A stretch of DNA of 64,000 nt from Notospermus geniculatus (GCA_002633025.1 NMRB01000120.1:69927-133926); one strand, 5' to 3'; counted from the stretch's first letter, positions 10,141 through 22,775 are shown. Made by a program: numbers and translations. The notes: generated by a model from the sequence alone, not told the origin.

Positions 10141-13100
10141 ACAAGGCAACCTTCGTATCAAGAATGAACAATTTATTAACACCTGCTGCTGAACATTAAC
10201 AGAGGTAACCAACATTTATGACAGGAAACACCTTCAACACAAGTTATTTGTTACAACTCTCGAAGACTACATGTACATGTAGAAGACAACATATGCACCT
10301 CCAAGCAGTACATTACTGGATTCCAACATCATCAAGTTGCAGCAGTCCACAAATGAGCATGGTACCCAAAACATAAAGTCACGACCGTTGACATTTTTAC
10401 TGACCGCCACAACAGCAGATTTTCATCCTCAAATTTTGTAAAATTGCATTAGCTCTTATTCACGAGATTTTTTCCATAAAACTGCCATTGATTAAAGTGG
10501 AGGTATTATTTGGAAAAACAGGGCAAGTCATGATAAAATCATTGGTCAGGGTGGTGACATGATTTTTGTGGAACTCTTGGCGGACAAGTTTCCCTCAGTT
10601 GCACTTCGGACAACATGACACACCTTGGGTTGCACATAATGTCATGTCACCCTCCTTTGCAGACACCAACTCAACTGTATAGTCTCAGAACTCAAGAAGT
10701 TTTCCCACCTATTCATAAGTTTTATAGCTAAAAGGTTTTAACTTTGATGAGAAAGATGGATAAAAATACTCAAACTTGTTATTCATTATGCAATGGCACT
10801 AAAATATGATCATAAAGAGTGTATTGGGCCTACATTGGTTCATGTACAAAAAGCTTTGTCTTTTTTTATATGAGTTCTATCGTTCTTAGTTGTATGAATA
10901 GGCAAAACTAGCACCTACAGTTACCAAGAGATTTCATAATCAGTTAGGACAGAAAAATATGGCCAAGAGGTAAAATTACAAGCTGGATACAAAATGTGTG
11001 GCTAATTTCCCCCAGGATACATTTAAGTACATGTACATGTACATGTACCGGTATACTAGGAAAACCTCTTCGAATTTTTCTTGAAAAATTAAAAATTAAG
11101 TTTACCACTGCTCTCAGTCATACATATCATCAGGAGACCAGATAATACTTTTGCATTTACAAATTACACTATGCAACAACAGTGTCTTGAGAAAACAACA
11201 GTTCACGTAAGCATAATCAAGAGGCTGTGAAAGCACACCAGTCACTTGCGTGTGCTTCTCCTGATAAAGTCACTCGTGTGGAAGCAACAGGAAGACAACT
11301 ATAAGTACCGGGTACATGTTGGACTGGTGATTGAAAAAGTTGACTAAACTACATGTAGTTTTGATTATAGCTTTAAATGATTGTTAGTAAACTGCACCAA
11401 GAATGATTCTTGAAAAATCAGGAAGACATCAGTGCAATGTGCACATCAGAAGCATTGAACATACTTCAAATTCGCAGATTAAAAACTCTTTCGATAACTG
11501 GGCGCGTGACCACCCCTAGTGTGCAATACATTGAATAGGCCAGTCTCTTACTACCGGTACTGATTGGCAACCCAACAAAATCGATTAGCAGGCCCTGTAT
11601 AAACCCATAGTTTTCCGATATTAAATCCAATCCTCGATATGCTACCAATAATGTTATACGTGAATGTGAAACGGGCAAAACTGATGCCACAGAAACTTAC
11701 TTCATCCAAAAACGACTCATTGACTGATGTACACTGGGAATAAATAAATAAATGAAAAAAATAATCGACCTCAAATATACACCTCTTTGATACAATCAAA
11801 ACTGAATAGTGGTCTTGATCTATTTTTGATAAAATGCACTTCTACAAATCCCTGCATGTTATTTTCAACAATACAGTTTCTTTACAACAGATGACAAGGC
11901 TACATAATGGCTGGCAAGAGATACATGTATGTTGATAGAAGCAGGTTTAAGGCACCACATGCATAGCAATACATCACACAAACATTTACATATATAGTTA
12001 CGAATCATACCGGTACTTTATCAGATAGGCATTATCATGAAGAAATTGGTATTATTTTGGGTTTAATTTCAACCCAAGTATATGTACCGGTATGCCACAT
12101 GGGGCCATATCTGAAACCTTATGTTCAGAGGATTTCGCGAGGGTGATTTTAAAGTTGGTGTTAACACCGTGTTTATAATGGCTTAATGCATTGTAAACAC
12201 CAGTGTTAACACCAACTTTAAAATCACCGCGGAGGATGCTATGCTTACACTTAAGTGACCTGCCATTAAATGTGAGTAAAAATTGGAAAGCATTCATTAA
12301 GTAGAAACCTTAATGTACTTCACTTGCATAGAGTCATCATGATATTCACATATACATGTACTGGTATAAGTATGTGTGCAAGGTGCACACATTGTAAAAT
12401 CTAACACGTAATTCTCATAACTAACAGGAAGATAGATCTGAATGATAAACATAACAAGCAAATGAGATATAATCTCTCAATAATGAGTCATCTTTAAAAC
12501 ATAATACTTAACTATCCTACAATACCAAACCAATAAAACATCTTTCCCAAGTGACAGCGCTCAATGTAGGTCAAAACAGAAAAAAAAATTAATGCAAAGT
12601 TTTAGATGAATACAAGAAGTACTGGTAGCAACTTCAAACGATTGCAATACATTTCACTCCTTACTTAAGCACAAACCAAAATTACTGTGACAATTTCACT
12701 CATAAGTTGTTGAGCACAACTAGAACACTCTGGGGGCATCAGCCTTTCTCTCATTTCAAGAACACATCACAAAAGTTACAGGCATCAATACCAGACAACT
12801 GAACATACATGTACAAGTGTGTAATGTGTGGTCCCGAAAATACATATCGAAGGGAGATATGCTCATATTTGATTTACCGTACTTCTTTGATATCAAGGAT
12901 ACAAAGCTTCTTGGTTAACCTTTTTTACCTAGGATGATTGTTCTAGGGGTTTACATGTATGAAGACCTTTATGGACTAAGACATCTCTACGACTGGTAAT
13001 GAGAGGTGGGTGAGAAAGCCAAGGTTTTTTTGTCAGTCATAGTTGGTTGTGTAATATTAACGAGAGGGAACTTTTCATCATGAAACACTTTGAAGAAACT

Positions 13101-13324
13101 ATAGAATTTTGCATGGTCATATCATGTAGAACGACAGATATCTGACAAGAATTTCACTTGTTTAAGGCATCGGTTTTAGCACCATCAATGACCAGAAGTA
13201 AAAATTTATGTAGAAAACCTCATAAAATTTGTCCATTAAAAATGCCATTAAATTTCCCTTCAAAGGTTAACCATACTGGGTAAAAAAACATATTCAACGT
13301 AATTGACTCTCAAAAGGAACAGAC
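10141..13324 (-). other. SERINC 3' UTR and/or intergenic sequence
   Basis: No open frame in this stretch looks like a gene. It is AT-rich with many TACATGTA strings. Minus-strand transcription from SERINC enters it at 13324; a minus-strand AATAAA (plus TTTATT) is at 10172-10177. Where the transcript ends cannot be told from sequence alone. Confidence 0.4.
12137..12233. repeat. Short inverted-repeat element downstream of the SERINC stop
   Basis: Two perfect 26-bp arms (12142-12167 and 12203-12228; core TTTTAAAGTTGGTGTTAACA) flank a partly symmetric centre. It is MITE-like. If the SERINC 3' UTR extends this far, the mRNA would carry a long hairpin. Confidence 0.75.
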
Positions 13325-16300
13325 TCAGACTGTTGTATCATGTTCATCCTCCTCTTCCTCCCTGTAAAGTTTAGCAATATCTCTTCCTGGGCAACACTGA
13401 GGGATGAACAGGGTCCAAACATAAATGACGATACATAACCAGCTTGATCCCATCTTCACCCATACTGAAGTCCAGCTAGAACCAAACTTCTCAAGGTTGA
13501 TCTCCTCTGGTCTGTAAGTTGAAAAATGCTACTAGTGAGGCAACAATGCAAGAAGCATGGAAGCAGCACTCGGGACCTATACACGACAACCAAATCACAA
13601 GAGTGCACTGAATTTTACTGCGAATTTTGTCCTTGGTTGGACTTGCCCTCTGTTCTGAAGTTTTCCCGTTCTGGGCATCCAAAAATTGGAGGACCATGCA
13701 TGTGCTACTCAAGGCACGCGTCTTGAGTGTCCTTTTCTAATGCTGATACATGCACAGATGTTTATTAGGAAATGGCCTATCTGCATCACAGAAGTAATTA
13801 ATTTTCAGGGAACACTTCTAAATACCAGTGATGACTGATACACACATGTATCAATTTACTTCCTGGATGCTAGTGAAGGATCATTTGAAAGCAGTTGAAG
13901 TTTAACAACCACCTTTATCCCACTTTAAGTTCAAGTACCGTAAGTGACTTACTTGAACCAATTAGTAAGCTGCATCATGACATGGAGGCCTGCCAAGGCC
14001 ATTATAACGTGGAAGAATGGGTAGCTGTAGGCATCTAGAGTCTTGTACTGTTAAGTGCCAGCCTGAAGAAGACCCCGGTTGGGGTCGAAAATTTGCAAAA
14101 TCTGGAAGTTGACTTCCTGTATATTGTCATACATTTAAAGATAGTAAAAACTTATCGCTTTGAATATTTTAGCAAAATCAGTAGGACTATAAAACTTACT
14201 TTTTATACCACAGCACTTACACGCTCTTTTATTTGGGTCCTAGAAAGATCAAAATTATAGGCAAGACACTCAAATGAGCTAACAACTTGTGACTAAACTT
14301 TTATCAACAAGCCAAAATGAGTACAATATGAATAGATGCATACATAATCTATGGCTGAGTCCAGATCTTACCTACCCCGTACTCTATAAGTAAAATTTGC
14401 AGTGAATACCAGTGTTCTTGTTTCTCAATAAGAGCATTATTTCGACAGATACATAACTGAGATGTTTATTTACAGTGTACACAAGATTTACACAACCAGT
14501 ATACGTACAGGTTCTCCAATTTCCACTCCAAGTCGGAAGGCTTCTTGAGATGTGCGCACACTGCAAGAATATAACAAAACACACATGTAAATTTGAATCA
14601 CGTCTACTGACGCATGAAAGCACAACAAGAGTCTCTTTACATTTCAACTATCTCATCTTTACAAAATGGTCCGTGGGAGAACCATACTCACCAGCAATAG
14701 ATGGCTGTCACAACGACCACAAACAGACCTACATACGCCGACACCATGTCAGTTTTGCCTCCAAAAAGTGTTGGCTTGGGCCGGCAGAAAATCTGAGTGT
14801 AATTACGGGTGTCAGGGTCCTGTATGACAGGTGCCACTCTGAAGAGAGACAGAGCAGAAGGGCTGCCTTCTGTTGTTGGCTTTTCAATAGGTACTGAAAA
14901 GAGATGAGTCAATCAGCATGAAGACAATGTGCACAGGTATCTAACTGACCCCCAGTATTTTATGTTAAGAAAATCTGCAGACATCAGTTATAACTCACTC
15001 ATTAAACCATTTGACAACTTTCTGTCCTGGCCCTAAATCCAAATATTTCCAGTGATATCTGATGAATAATTCCCTAAGGGTAGAGTTACAAAGCTGATTG
15101 ATGGCTTACTTAAAACTGGTGGTTCACTTTGAAGGGCTGACCAAGTAAGATACATGACATAAGCTGACACTATGGAAGATGGTAGAGCTCCAGCATTAGG
15201 ATTTCCTGAAATAAAGTAGAGTAGACATGTATAGCTCTCTGCCAAGTCTGTCTGTCCTAATCATTGGATGGAGATGGATATGGATGCATATCTATCATTA
15301 CCTCAGAAATGTTCAAAAACAAAACTCACCTCCCAGAATACACGGAAGTATTGAGAGAATGGAGAAGATAACACAGGAGATGACATTGACGCCAATGAAT
15401 ATCTTGTTTTTCAGACATCGGTCCCATGCGGTGAAATGAATGACGAGAAAGAAGGCAGCTGCTACACTTGCAAGGAAGATTATAACGGCCAAGAAGTAAA
15501 TTACTGGAAGGAAAGAGGAAAACCTGATAATGACAATCACTGAGGTCCGTTCATGACAAGTATAAGGCATTTACTTCAGTCACATGACACACAGACTGTC
15601 TAGCAAGAGACAAACTGGTATTGACGCTCACCTCCAAACCAACATTTACTTCCTTTCCGGCCTTTGCGGCTCCTGAAAAAGGGGTAAATAAAAAGGAATG
15701 TTAGCTAAGGAACATCAACACACAAACAATAATCAAGTAAGTTTTTACCAGTTCTCTAAATGTATAATTATAAATACATATATCTGAAAGTACATGTAGT
15801 CCACTATTTGTGACGTTTTCTGAACATTATTAATGCCAGGCTTTATTCTAAATCATAGGCTGATTTCCATTTGGCTGACATTACATACACAGAATCCCTA
15901 TGACGTTGAGCACTTTAAGAACACTCACCATCGTGCATTCCATACATATGCAAAGTCAACAATAAGGATCAACTGGATTGCAATAAAGATGGCACCGCCA
16001 CCCAGTCCAATGTACATCCATACTGGAACATTAAAAAGTTTGTTAACTCTAAGCAAGTATCTTCAAGATAGTCTCATTTGAATTCATAAGTAAGCAAGGG
16101 CCATAATAATGTGACCCGTCACCAAAAAACATGTACTAAGTCACTCTCAAGTTGGCAGATTGAGACCAACCTTTTGTCAATTTCAGTAGGCCTAGGCATA
16201 TTGTCTCTCTTTTGTAAAATCTGCATGATTACATTTCTTCCTTTATCTCCTGGAGTTATTTTGGTTCATCCTGGTTCACAACTTGTGCGACTTAATACCT

Positions 16301-19300
16301 GATTTGATGTGACGGGTACCAAGTTTCAGATCAATAGCTCCAGCGGTTACGAAACGTGCCCTGCTAACGGACAACGACGGACGACGGCCGACGGACGACG
16401 ACGACGGACGCTGCACCATCGTAATAGCTCACCCCAGTGAGCTAAAAAGGATAGCTAAGGAACATCAACACACAAACAATAATCAAGTAAGTTTTTACCA
16501 GTTCTCTAAATGTATAATTATAAATATATCTGAAAGTACATGTAGTCCACTATTTGTGAGGTTTTCTGAACATTATTAATGCCAGGCTTTATTCTAAATC
16601 GTAGGCTGATTTCCATTTGGCTGACATTACATACACAGAATCCCTATGACGTTGAGCACTTGAAGAACACTCACCATCGTGCATTCCATACATATGCAAA
16701 GTCAACAATAAGGATCAACTGGATTGCAATAAAGATGGCACCGCCACCCAGTCCAATGTACATCCATACTGGAACATAAAAAAGTTTGTTAACTCTAAGC
16801 AAGTATCTTCAAGATAGTCTCATTTGAATTCATAAGTAAGCAAGGGCCATAATAATGTGACCCGTCACCAAAAAACATGTACCGTATTTTCCTGACTATA
16901 GGGCGCACCTGACTATAAGGCGCACCCCCAATTTCACCCAAAATCTCTGATGAAATCCATACATAAGGCGCACCTCCCTATAAGGCGCAGTCCTGTCAGT
17001 GAATGCGTCAGTGCATATTATACACATACAATGCATGGCTGCTCAGTGTGCATTGACCCAACAACAGCCAAGACAATTACAGGGTATGATTGCCTTGTTT
17101 GAACCCATTGACATCTGCAATTCTGCTGTTGGTACTGATGGATCTGGTTGTATGATTTCTTAGCTTGTTGTGACAAATTAGGCCTAACTGAAACTTCATC
17201 AGTTCACAGTTCACTGCATCATCTGTCAACCAGCACTGTGACAATGACTTTGGCTTGAATGCTTGGGTTCGTCAGTGTCTTGACACTTCTGATCAAATTG
17301 TCAGACTGGATCCGCAGATAAGGCGCACCACCAGATAAGGCGCACCACCCTATAAGGCGCACCCCCAATTTTAGACCCTTCTTCAAGGAAAAAGGCTGCG
17401 CCTTATAGTCCGAAAAATACGGTACTACATGTAAGTCACTCTCAAGTTGGCAGATTGAGACCAACCTTTTGTCAATTTCAGTAGGCCTAGGCATAATGTC
17501 TCTCTTTTGTAAAATCTGCGTGATTACATTTCTTCCTTTATCTCCTGGAGTTATTTTGGTTCATCCTGGTTCACAACTTGTGCGACTTAATACCTGATTT
17601 GATGTGACGGGTATCACATGTGAGTACGCCACACACTTAACCTGATAAAATGACAATTTTTATAGGTATTTAAGGCAATATATTCTTCAAGCTGTCCTCA
17701 AAAATATCACTCATCCATTGACCTAACACCATCCAATGCAAACAACAGTGATAATCATGTGAAAAATAGTCCAATCACTCTGTGTTCTTATCATCATCTA
17801 GGCCGACTGGTATGTAGGCAACCTACATCAACCTACCATTTGATGAAATAAGATTGACATACATAAACTAATTGTTTATCAATCCCCGATTGATGTTCAG
17901 ATAGCTTCCTAATACTACAGCATACAACTACTATTTACCACTACTAATAGATGCAAAAAATTATCAGACAAGTCATTCACTTAGTGACTCACTTTTGCTG
18001 AACACCTTTTTGTTCGGTATGAAGAATGCTCCAGCACAGAAAGCACCCAGGATGACAAACTTTATCAGCCAGTACCTGAAACAGGGAAAGTGACATTGAG
18101 TTCCATTATCACTATTGGAGCGAGATGATCTCGTATTCTTCAGGGAATTTCACACAAGCGCAATAGACAAACATGATAGTAAGCTTACCCATTATGCAGA
18201 CCACCTCTGCATCCTTCACCAGATTTGACACATATTGTCAGGAGGCACAACAAAACATGAAAGACTACAAATGCAAAACAAAGTCTGTAGACAGCCATGT
18301 AACCTGTCAGAAGTTCACAGGCTGCTCCAGCCCCGACAAAGACGCATGTGTGATTGAAATATGGAATCTGAAATTAAGATAAACACAATACATGTATATA
18401 TGTACATGTAAGGATCTATTTCTACTTTAGAAGGAGTGTTACAACCCGCAAATATTTCAATTATTTTATAGCTTGTCAAACTTCATGACAAATCTAGCTT
18501 TGCAGTACACACACACTTCTCTGTACTTCAGGCAAGTCTGTTGCTGCATGATCAAGAATTATGAACTAAAATGTACCTCAGGAATGCAACAAGTGTGCTT
18601 CCTCTTCTGAGAAATATCTACCGGTACAGTGAATACGATCAAAACCCACAGGTACACATACAAATGTAACATGTGATGAGTGGTACATCTCAGTCATCAA
18701 GTAGAAAACAGGATCGCATCACGGACAGGTACAACCTTCCTAATGGACTGAAGTTTACATACTGCACTTCCAAGATGATGTCTAACATTACTTCTTTTTA
18801 ATGAACACATTGAATTTTCTACCGGTACATGGAAATGTCATATTTTCCAAGAACACGTAGTGAGACCATTGATTTCAAAATCTTACTTACATTTTCAACC
18901 ATAACATGCTGTATTTGTGGAGCCAGCATCAAACACATTATAACTGTGATTAGAGTCAGGAAGAGCACATACATCAACCGGGTTGTGGTCGACTCTTTTA
19001 CAGGTGGCAAACATGAACAACACATAATGAACAGGAGGTGGGGCCACAGCAACAGTTGATCTGAAGAAAGGAGAAAGGAAAATCAATCAGTAGGCTAAAT
19101 CAAACAGTTATTTAAAATAGGCTGAGTCGCTTGTAATGCAATACATGTAGGAAGGTCAAGGCCTAAATGTAGCAGTAGCAGCTGTCTATAGGTTTGACAA
19201 GTATAATTTCTCCAAAGTATCAATCACCAACCATGGTCCATGCCACGCCAGGGCAGAGACATTAAAGGCTTGTTTCCTTTCATATCAATTGTAGGCCTGA

Positions 19301-19911
19301 GCTGAGAGCTAGCTGATGTCTGAGAGGGTGCATAAGCTGAGGTTCAACACCTTGGTTAGGCTACCCTTCTACGTTACTCCATGGCACACAATGGAAATCC
19401 TAATAGACCTACTGGTAACTGGTATTTGATGTGGTTAGGCCTATACATGTAGGGGCCTACGGCCCGGTACAAGTTATTGTGATTCCATCAATCGGCAGCC
19501 TTCATCGGCAGCAACCTTTAATTTTTCATTCATGTTTTTTGGGGGGCATGAATGATGGATGGTCGAGGCCGAGGGATTCTAAATTCGTTCCTCCCGTCCC
19601 GGCCCGGCATTTTGACCATAAAAAAAAAGGGGGGATTGGGCCTGAAGTGCAGTAGGGTAGGCTAAGGCATGCTGCAGTGTTTGTGTAGGCCTAGTGCTAA
19701 ATCATGACATCAAGCATCAGTCCGGGAGCATGGTGAGTCAGTCATATCATCATGGTCATCAACATTGACCACTGCCTGCCTGCATGCATGCATGCCCAAT
19801 CAATCCCTCATTCATTCATTCATTCATTGACCAGTGCAGTGGACATGGAATGGAGATGGTGGAGTGCACAGCAGCAGATCGACTTACCTGGGCATTCAAA
19901 CAGTCGCACAT
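13325..19911 (-). CDS. Serine incorporator (SERINC/TMS family), 12 exons
   Basis: SERINCs are multipass membrane proteins linked to serine-derived lipids and lipid scrambling. Exons 5' to 3': 19911-19888, 19060-18891, 18367-18189, 18075-17993, 16768-16675 or 16022-15929 (two copies), 15672-15632, 15503-15330, 15205-15110, 14893-14692, 14560-14509, 14047-13953, 13511-13325. Family marks: start MCDCLNAQ then INCCCGPTSCSLC, TTTRLMYVLFL, LLTGYMAVYRLCF, GAFCAGAFFIPNKK, WMYIGLGGGAIFIAIQLILI, MYLTWSAL, YSYPFFHVIMALAGLHVMM and SSWLCIVIYVWTLFIPQCCP. Ignoring the exon 2 frameshift the protein is 464 residues, close to the usual 450-470. Exon 2 is 170 nt where 168 is needed (see findings). An in-frame ATG inside exon 2 would restore a shorter product. 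The paralogue number is not assigned; the cysteine-rich start resembles SERINC5. Confidence 0.92.
15929..16022 (-). other. SERINC transmembrane exon, copy A
   Basis: This 94-nt exon encodes a membrane segment starting WMYIGLGGGAIFIAI and ending YVWNARW. Acceptor (TTCCAG) and donor (GTGAGTG) are intact. It is identical in sequence to copy B at 16675-16768. Because 94 is not a multiple of 3, joining both copies would shift the frame, so only one can be used per mRNA. Confidence 0.85.
16315..16447 (+). mobile_element. GGAC-GAC dispersed repeat, 3' portion
   Basis: It matches 9868-9998: CCAAGTTTCAGATCAATAGC, then CAGCGGTTACGAAACGTGCC, then a GGACGACGAC tract, ending AGCTCACCCCAGTGAGCTAA. It lies exactly at the junction between the two SERINC exon units. 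Confidence 0.75.
16675..16768 (-). other. SERINC transmembrane exon, copy B
   Basis: Exact duplicate of the 94-nt exon at 15929-16022, with the same splice sites. Flanking intron sequence is duplicated too (see the repeat at 15703-17617). Confidence 0.85.
16881..17423. mobile_element. TIR element with GGCGCACC/TATAAGG subterminal repeats
   Basis: The left end is ACCGTATTTTCCTGACTATA and the right end reads TATAGTCCGAAAAATACGGT, an imperfect inverted repeat of about 27 bp. CTATAAGGCGCAC units recur just inside both ends. It is absent from unit A of the surrounding duplication, so the empty site is visible. ACATGTA flanks both sides and may be the target duplication. No transposase is encoded, so it is non-autonomous. 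Confidence 0.8.
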
Positions 19912-20691
19912 TTTGTATTCTTATTCAGTAGTCAAAACACTGGCAATGAGCTATCAGACTAACATGCCTTCTCAACATGCTCAATCAATCATGTGAACTT
20001 TCTAAGTGGGATAATACCGACAAATACGACGACGAAAACAGCACAGCATCTCCATGACAAGTTCTTAAAACGTCCGCTAGGTGGCAAGGCGATGTTTAGA
20101 CTAGTCCTCAATCCTCGAGCTGCTCAGCTGGGACAGGGAATGGGTAAGCTAATTTTCAACCCGATTGGTTCATACGGGAGAGAACAAAATTATTACAAGA
20201 TATTATAAAAATAAGTCCGCAAGTCAGGAATTTGGACAATAAGAATCTTTTCATTTATCTCATGACAGCATCCAAGGTCATATCATCATGGTCATCAACA
20301 TTGACCACTGCCTGCATGCATGCATGCCCAATCAATCCCTCAATGCATTGACCAGTCCAGTGCAGTGGCCTGAGAGTGCACAGCAGCAGATCGACTTACC
20401 TGGGCATTCAAACAGTCGCACATTTTGTATTCTTATTCAGTAGTCAAAACACTGGCAATGAGCTATCAGACTAACATGCCTTCTCAACATGCTCAATCAA
20501 TGATGTGAACTTTCTAAGTGGGATAATACCGACAAATACGACGACGACGAAAACAGCACAGCATCTCCATGACAAGTTCTTAAAACGTCCGCTAGGTGGC
20601 AAGGCGATGTTTAGACTAGTCCTCAATCCTCGAGCTGCTCAGCTGGGACAGGGAATGGGTAAGCTAATTTTCAACCCGATTGGTTCATACG
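19741..20691. repeat. Tandem duplication carrying the SERINC first exon and promoter-proximal sequence
   Basis: Unit 1 (19741-20176) and unit 2 (20277-20691) are nearly identical apart from small indels in CATT and GAC microrepeats. Each contains the coding first exon (19888-19911 and 20400-20423) with the same ATG and the GTAAGTC donor. This gives two equal candidate first exons. Confidence 0.88.
20400..20423 (-). other. SERINC alternative first coding exon (duplicate)
   Basis: This 24-nt coding segment encodes MCDCLNAQ and ends in a GTAAGTC donor. It is identical to the one at 19888-19911. It would splice in phase 0 to exon 2 at 19060. Confidence 0.75.
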
Positions 20692-20807
20692 AAATTTTTT
20701 TGACATCTAAAAAATCCGCCATATTGGATAGATAATGAGCACTGGGAATCTCCTGATGACGTCATTAGCAGGTTCTATTTTGAGCCATGTACACGTGTTT
20801 TTGTATG

Positions 20808-22340
20808 GGCGATTTTCACGCGGCAGATTGAATCCGCTACTATAGAGGGGAGACAGACGTCTTCAACAGAATGAACATTTTCTGTTGGCCCTTTTTTCAG
20901 CGGGAGGGCTTTTGTTTGACGAAGACAGTCTGGTTGATGGTAAAATGGGAGCCACCACTGTCTATCTTGGCCACGCTACTTGCTAAACCTTGAAATAGCC
21001 AATGTGTGGATCTTTTGCCGTCATGAACAGATTGACAGCATCTTGGTTTGGCACAAAGCCCCTTTGGAATCGCTCGAGTGATACTGTAAGCGTAGCTGGC
21101 ACTGTAAATAAATGCTCTGCTGAAGTCGTTCCATATACCAAAATGAAATTCAGGTTTCCGTTTTATACCATGCCGACCTCTTGACCCCGTCTGCATATCA
21201 TTATCTCTCGGAATTGCCGACCTGTCCCGAATGATTCCGAGCAAAATGGGAATTATTGTCAGTGCTTTCGTCTAGATTACGTCATCTATCGTCGTAATTG
21301 TGAATTTCATTTCAACCAATGGGAACGTTTGTTTTTGTTTACATCTTGCACGTGGGCATAAGAAATGCCATGGACATTGGATGTCAAAGATTATGCTGCA
21401 ACCAGCGTCATTTGGGCGATTTCCAGAGGGGAGTTGAAATTATCAACTTGAAATTATCAATTATCAGAGGGGAGTTGAAATTATAGAGGGGAGTTGAAAT
21501 TATCATCACTACTCGGAAATCACGATTACGACGATAAAGATATTCTAGGAAAAACCATGACAATATTTCCTATTTTGCTCGGAATCATTCGGGACAGACC
21601 GGCAATTCCGAGTGATAATGATATGCACGCGGGGTCAAGGTCGGCGTGGTATAAAACGGAAACCTGAATAAGAATTTCATTTTTGTATATGGAACGACTT
21701 TAGCAGAGCATTTATTTACAGTGCCAGTTACGCTACAGTATCACTGGAGCGATTCCAAAGGGGCTTTTTGCCAAACCAAAGATGCTGTCATGCAATCTGT
21801 TCATGACGGCAAAGATCCACACATTGGCTATTTCAAGGTTTAGCAAGTAGCGTGGCCATGGTGTACGTGGCTCCCATATTTTTACCATCAACCCGGCAGA
21901 CTCGGAAATCAACAAAAGCCCTCCCGCTGAAAAAAGGGGGTAACTGAAAATGTTCATTCTGTTGAAGACGTCTGTCTCCCATCTATAGCGGATTCAATCT
22001 GAAAATCGCCCAAATGACGCTGGTTGCAGCATAATCTTTGAAATCCAATGTCCATCGCATTTCTTATGTCCACGTGCAAGATGTAAACAAAAACAAACGT
22101 TCCCATTGGTTCAAATCATCGTTACTATTCGGAATTCACGGTTACGACATAAAGATGACGTAATTCTAGACGAAAGCACTGGCAATAATTCCCACTTTGC
22201 TCGGAATCATTCGGGACAGATCGGCAATTCCGAGTGATAATGATATGCTGACGGAGTCAAGAGGTCGGCGTGGTATAAAACAGAAACCTGAATTTAATTT
22301 TTTGTATATGGACGACTTTAGCAGTGCATGTATTTTCAGT
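20808..22340. repeat. Large fold-back repeat upstream of SERINC
   Basis: About 610 bp starting GGCGATTTTCACGCGGCAGA (20808-21425) reappear in reverse complement, in two abutting pieces, at 21510-22015 and 22005-22340. Shared stretches include GAATCATTCGGGACAG, AACCAATGGGAACGTTTG and AACATTTTC. Between the arms is a small tandem repeat of GAGGGGAGTTGAAATTATC (about 21425-21505). No long open frame with a recognisable domain is present. Confidence 0.85.
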
Positions 22341-22775
22341 GTCGGTTACCCTTACATGGTACTACCATAACGGAATTTGTGGTATCCCTGAAGCGATTCA
22401 AAAGGGGCGTTACTTGTAATTCATTTTACCGTACTGTAGAAAGCGAAACAATCGTCTTCGACTCGGAAACTAAACGGAGAAGAGGAGTACCCTGGAAGGT
22501 TTGGCAATTGGGAGCTTTCTGTGTCGACGTTGCCAGTGAATTTTGCGAGTAAATAAAGGACGCTGGACGTACAACTCTAATGCAATTTATGGTATAATAA
22601 CGTGGACATTACAACAATATTTGACAATGTATATAAGCGTATATGTTAGTGTACATGAGGTAAACAGCAACAATGATTTGATACATGAAGAATGTATATA
22701 CGTATAGTTCGAATTCTTTGCAATCAGCAAAAGAAGGAGTAACACAGTCTATTTTCGAGGTCTTCTTTTAATAAT
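22341..22775. other. Spacer, nothing recognised
   Basis: About 430 bp of AT-rich sequence lies between the fold-back repeat and the MITE cluster. I see no gene, RNA or clear repeat in it. Confidence 0.4.

Larger units (their letters stand above)
15703..17617. repeat. Near-identical tandem duplication containing a SERINC exon
   Basis: Unit A (15703-16315) and unit B (16449-17617) share nearly all their sequence, with a few substitutions and small indels. Unit A is followed by a GGAC-GAC repeat tail (16315-16447). Unit B is interrupted by a TIR element (16881-17423). Either a young duplication or two allelic haplotypes laid side by side in the assembly would explain this. Confidence 0.9.

Noticed and set aside
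14475-14897. 140-codon plus-strand open frame
   Set aside because: It is the antisense of two SERINC exons and the intron between them.
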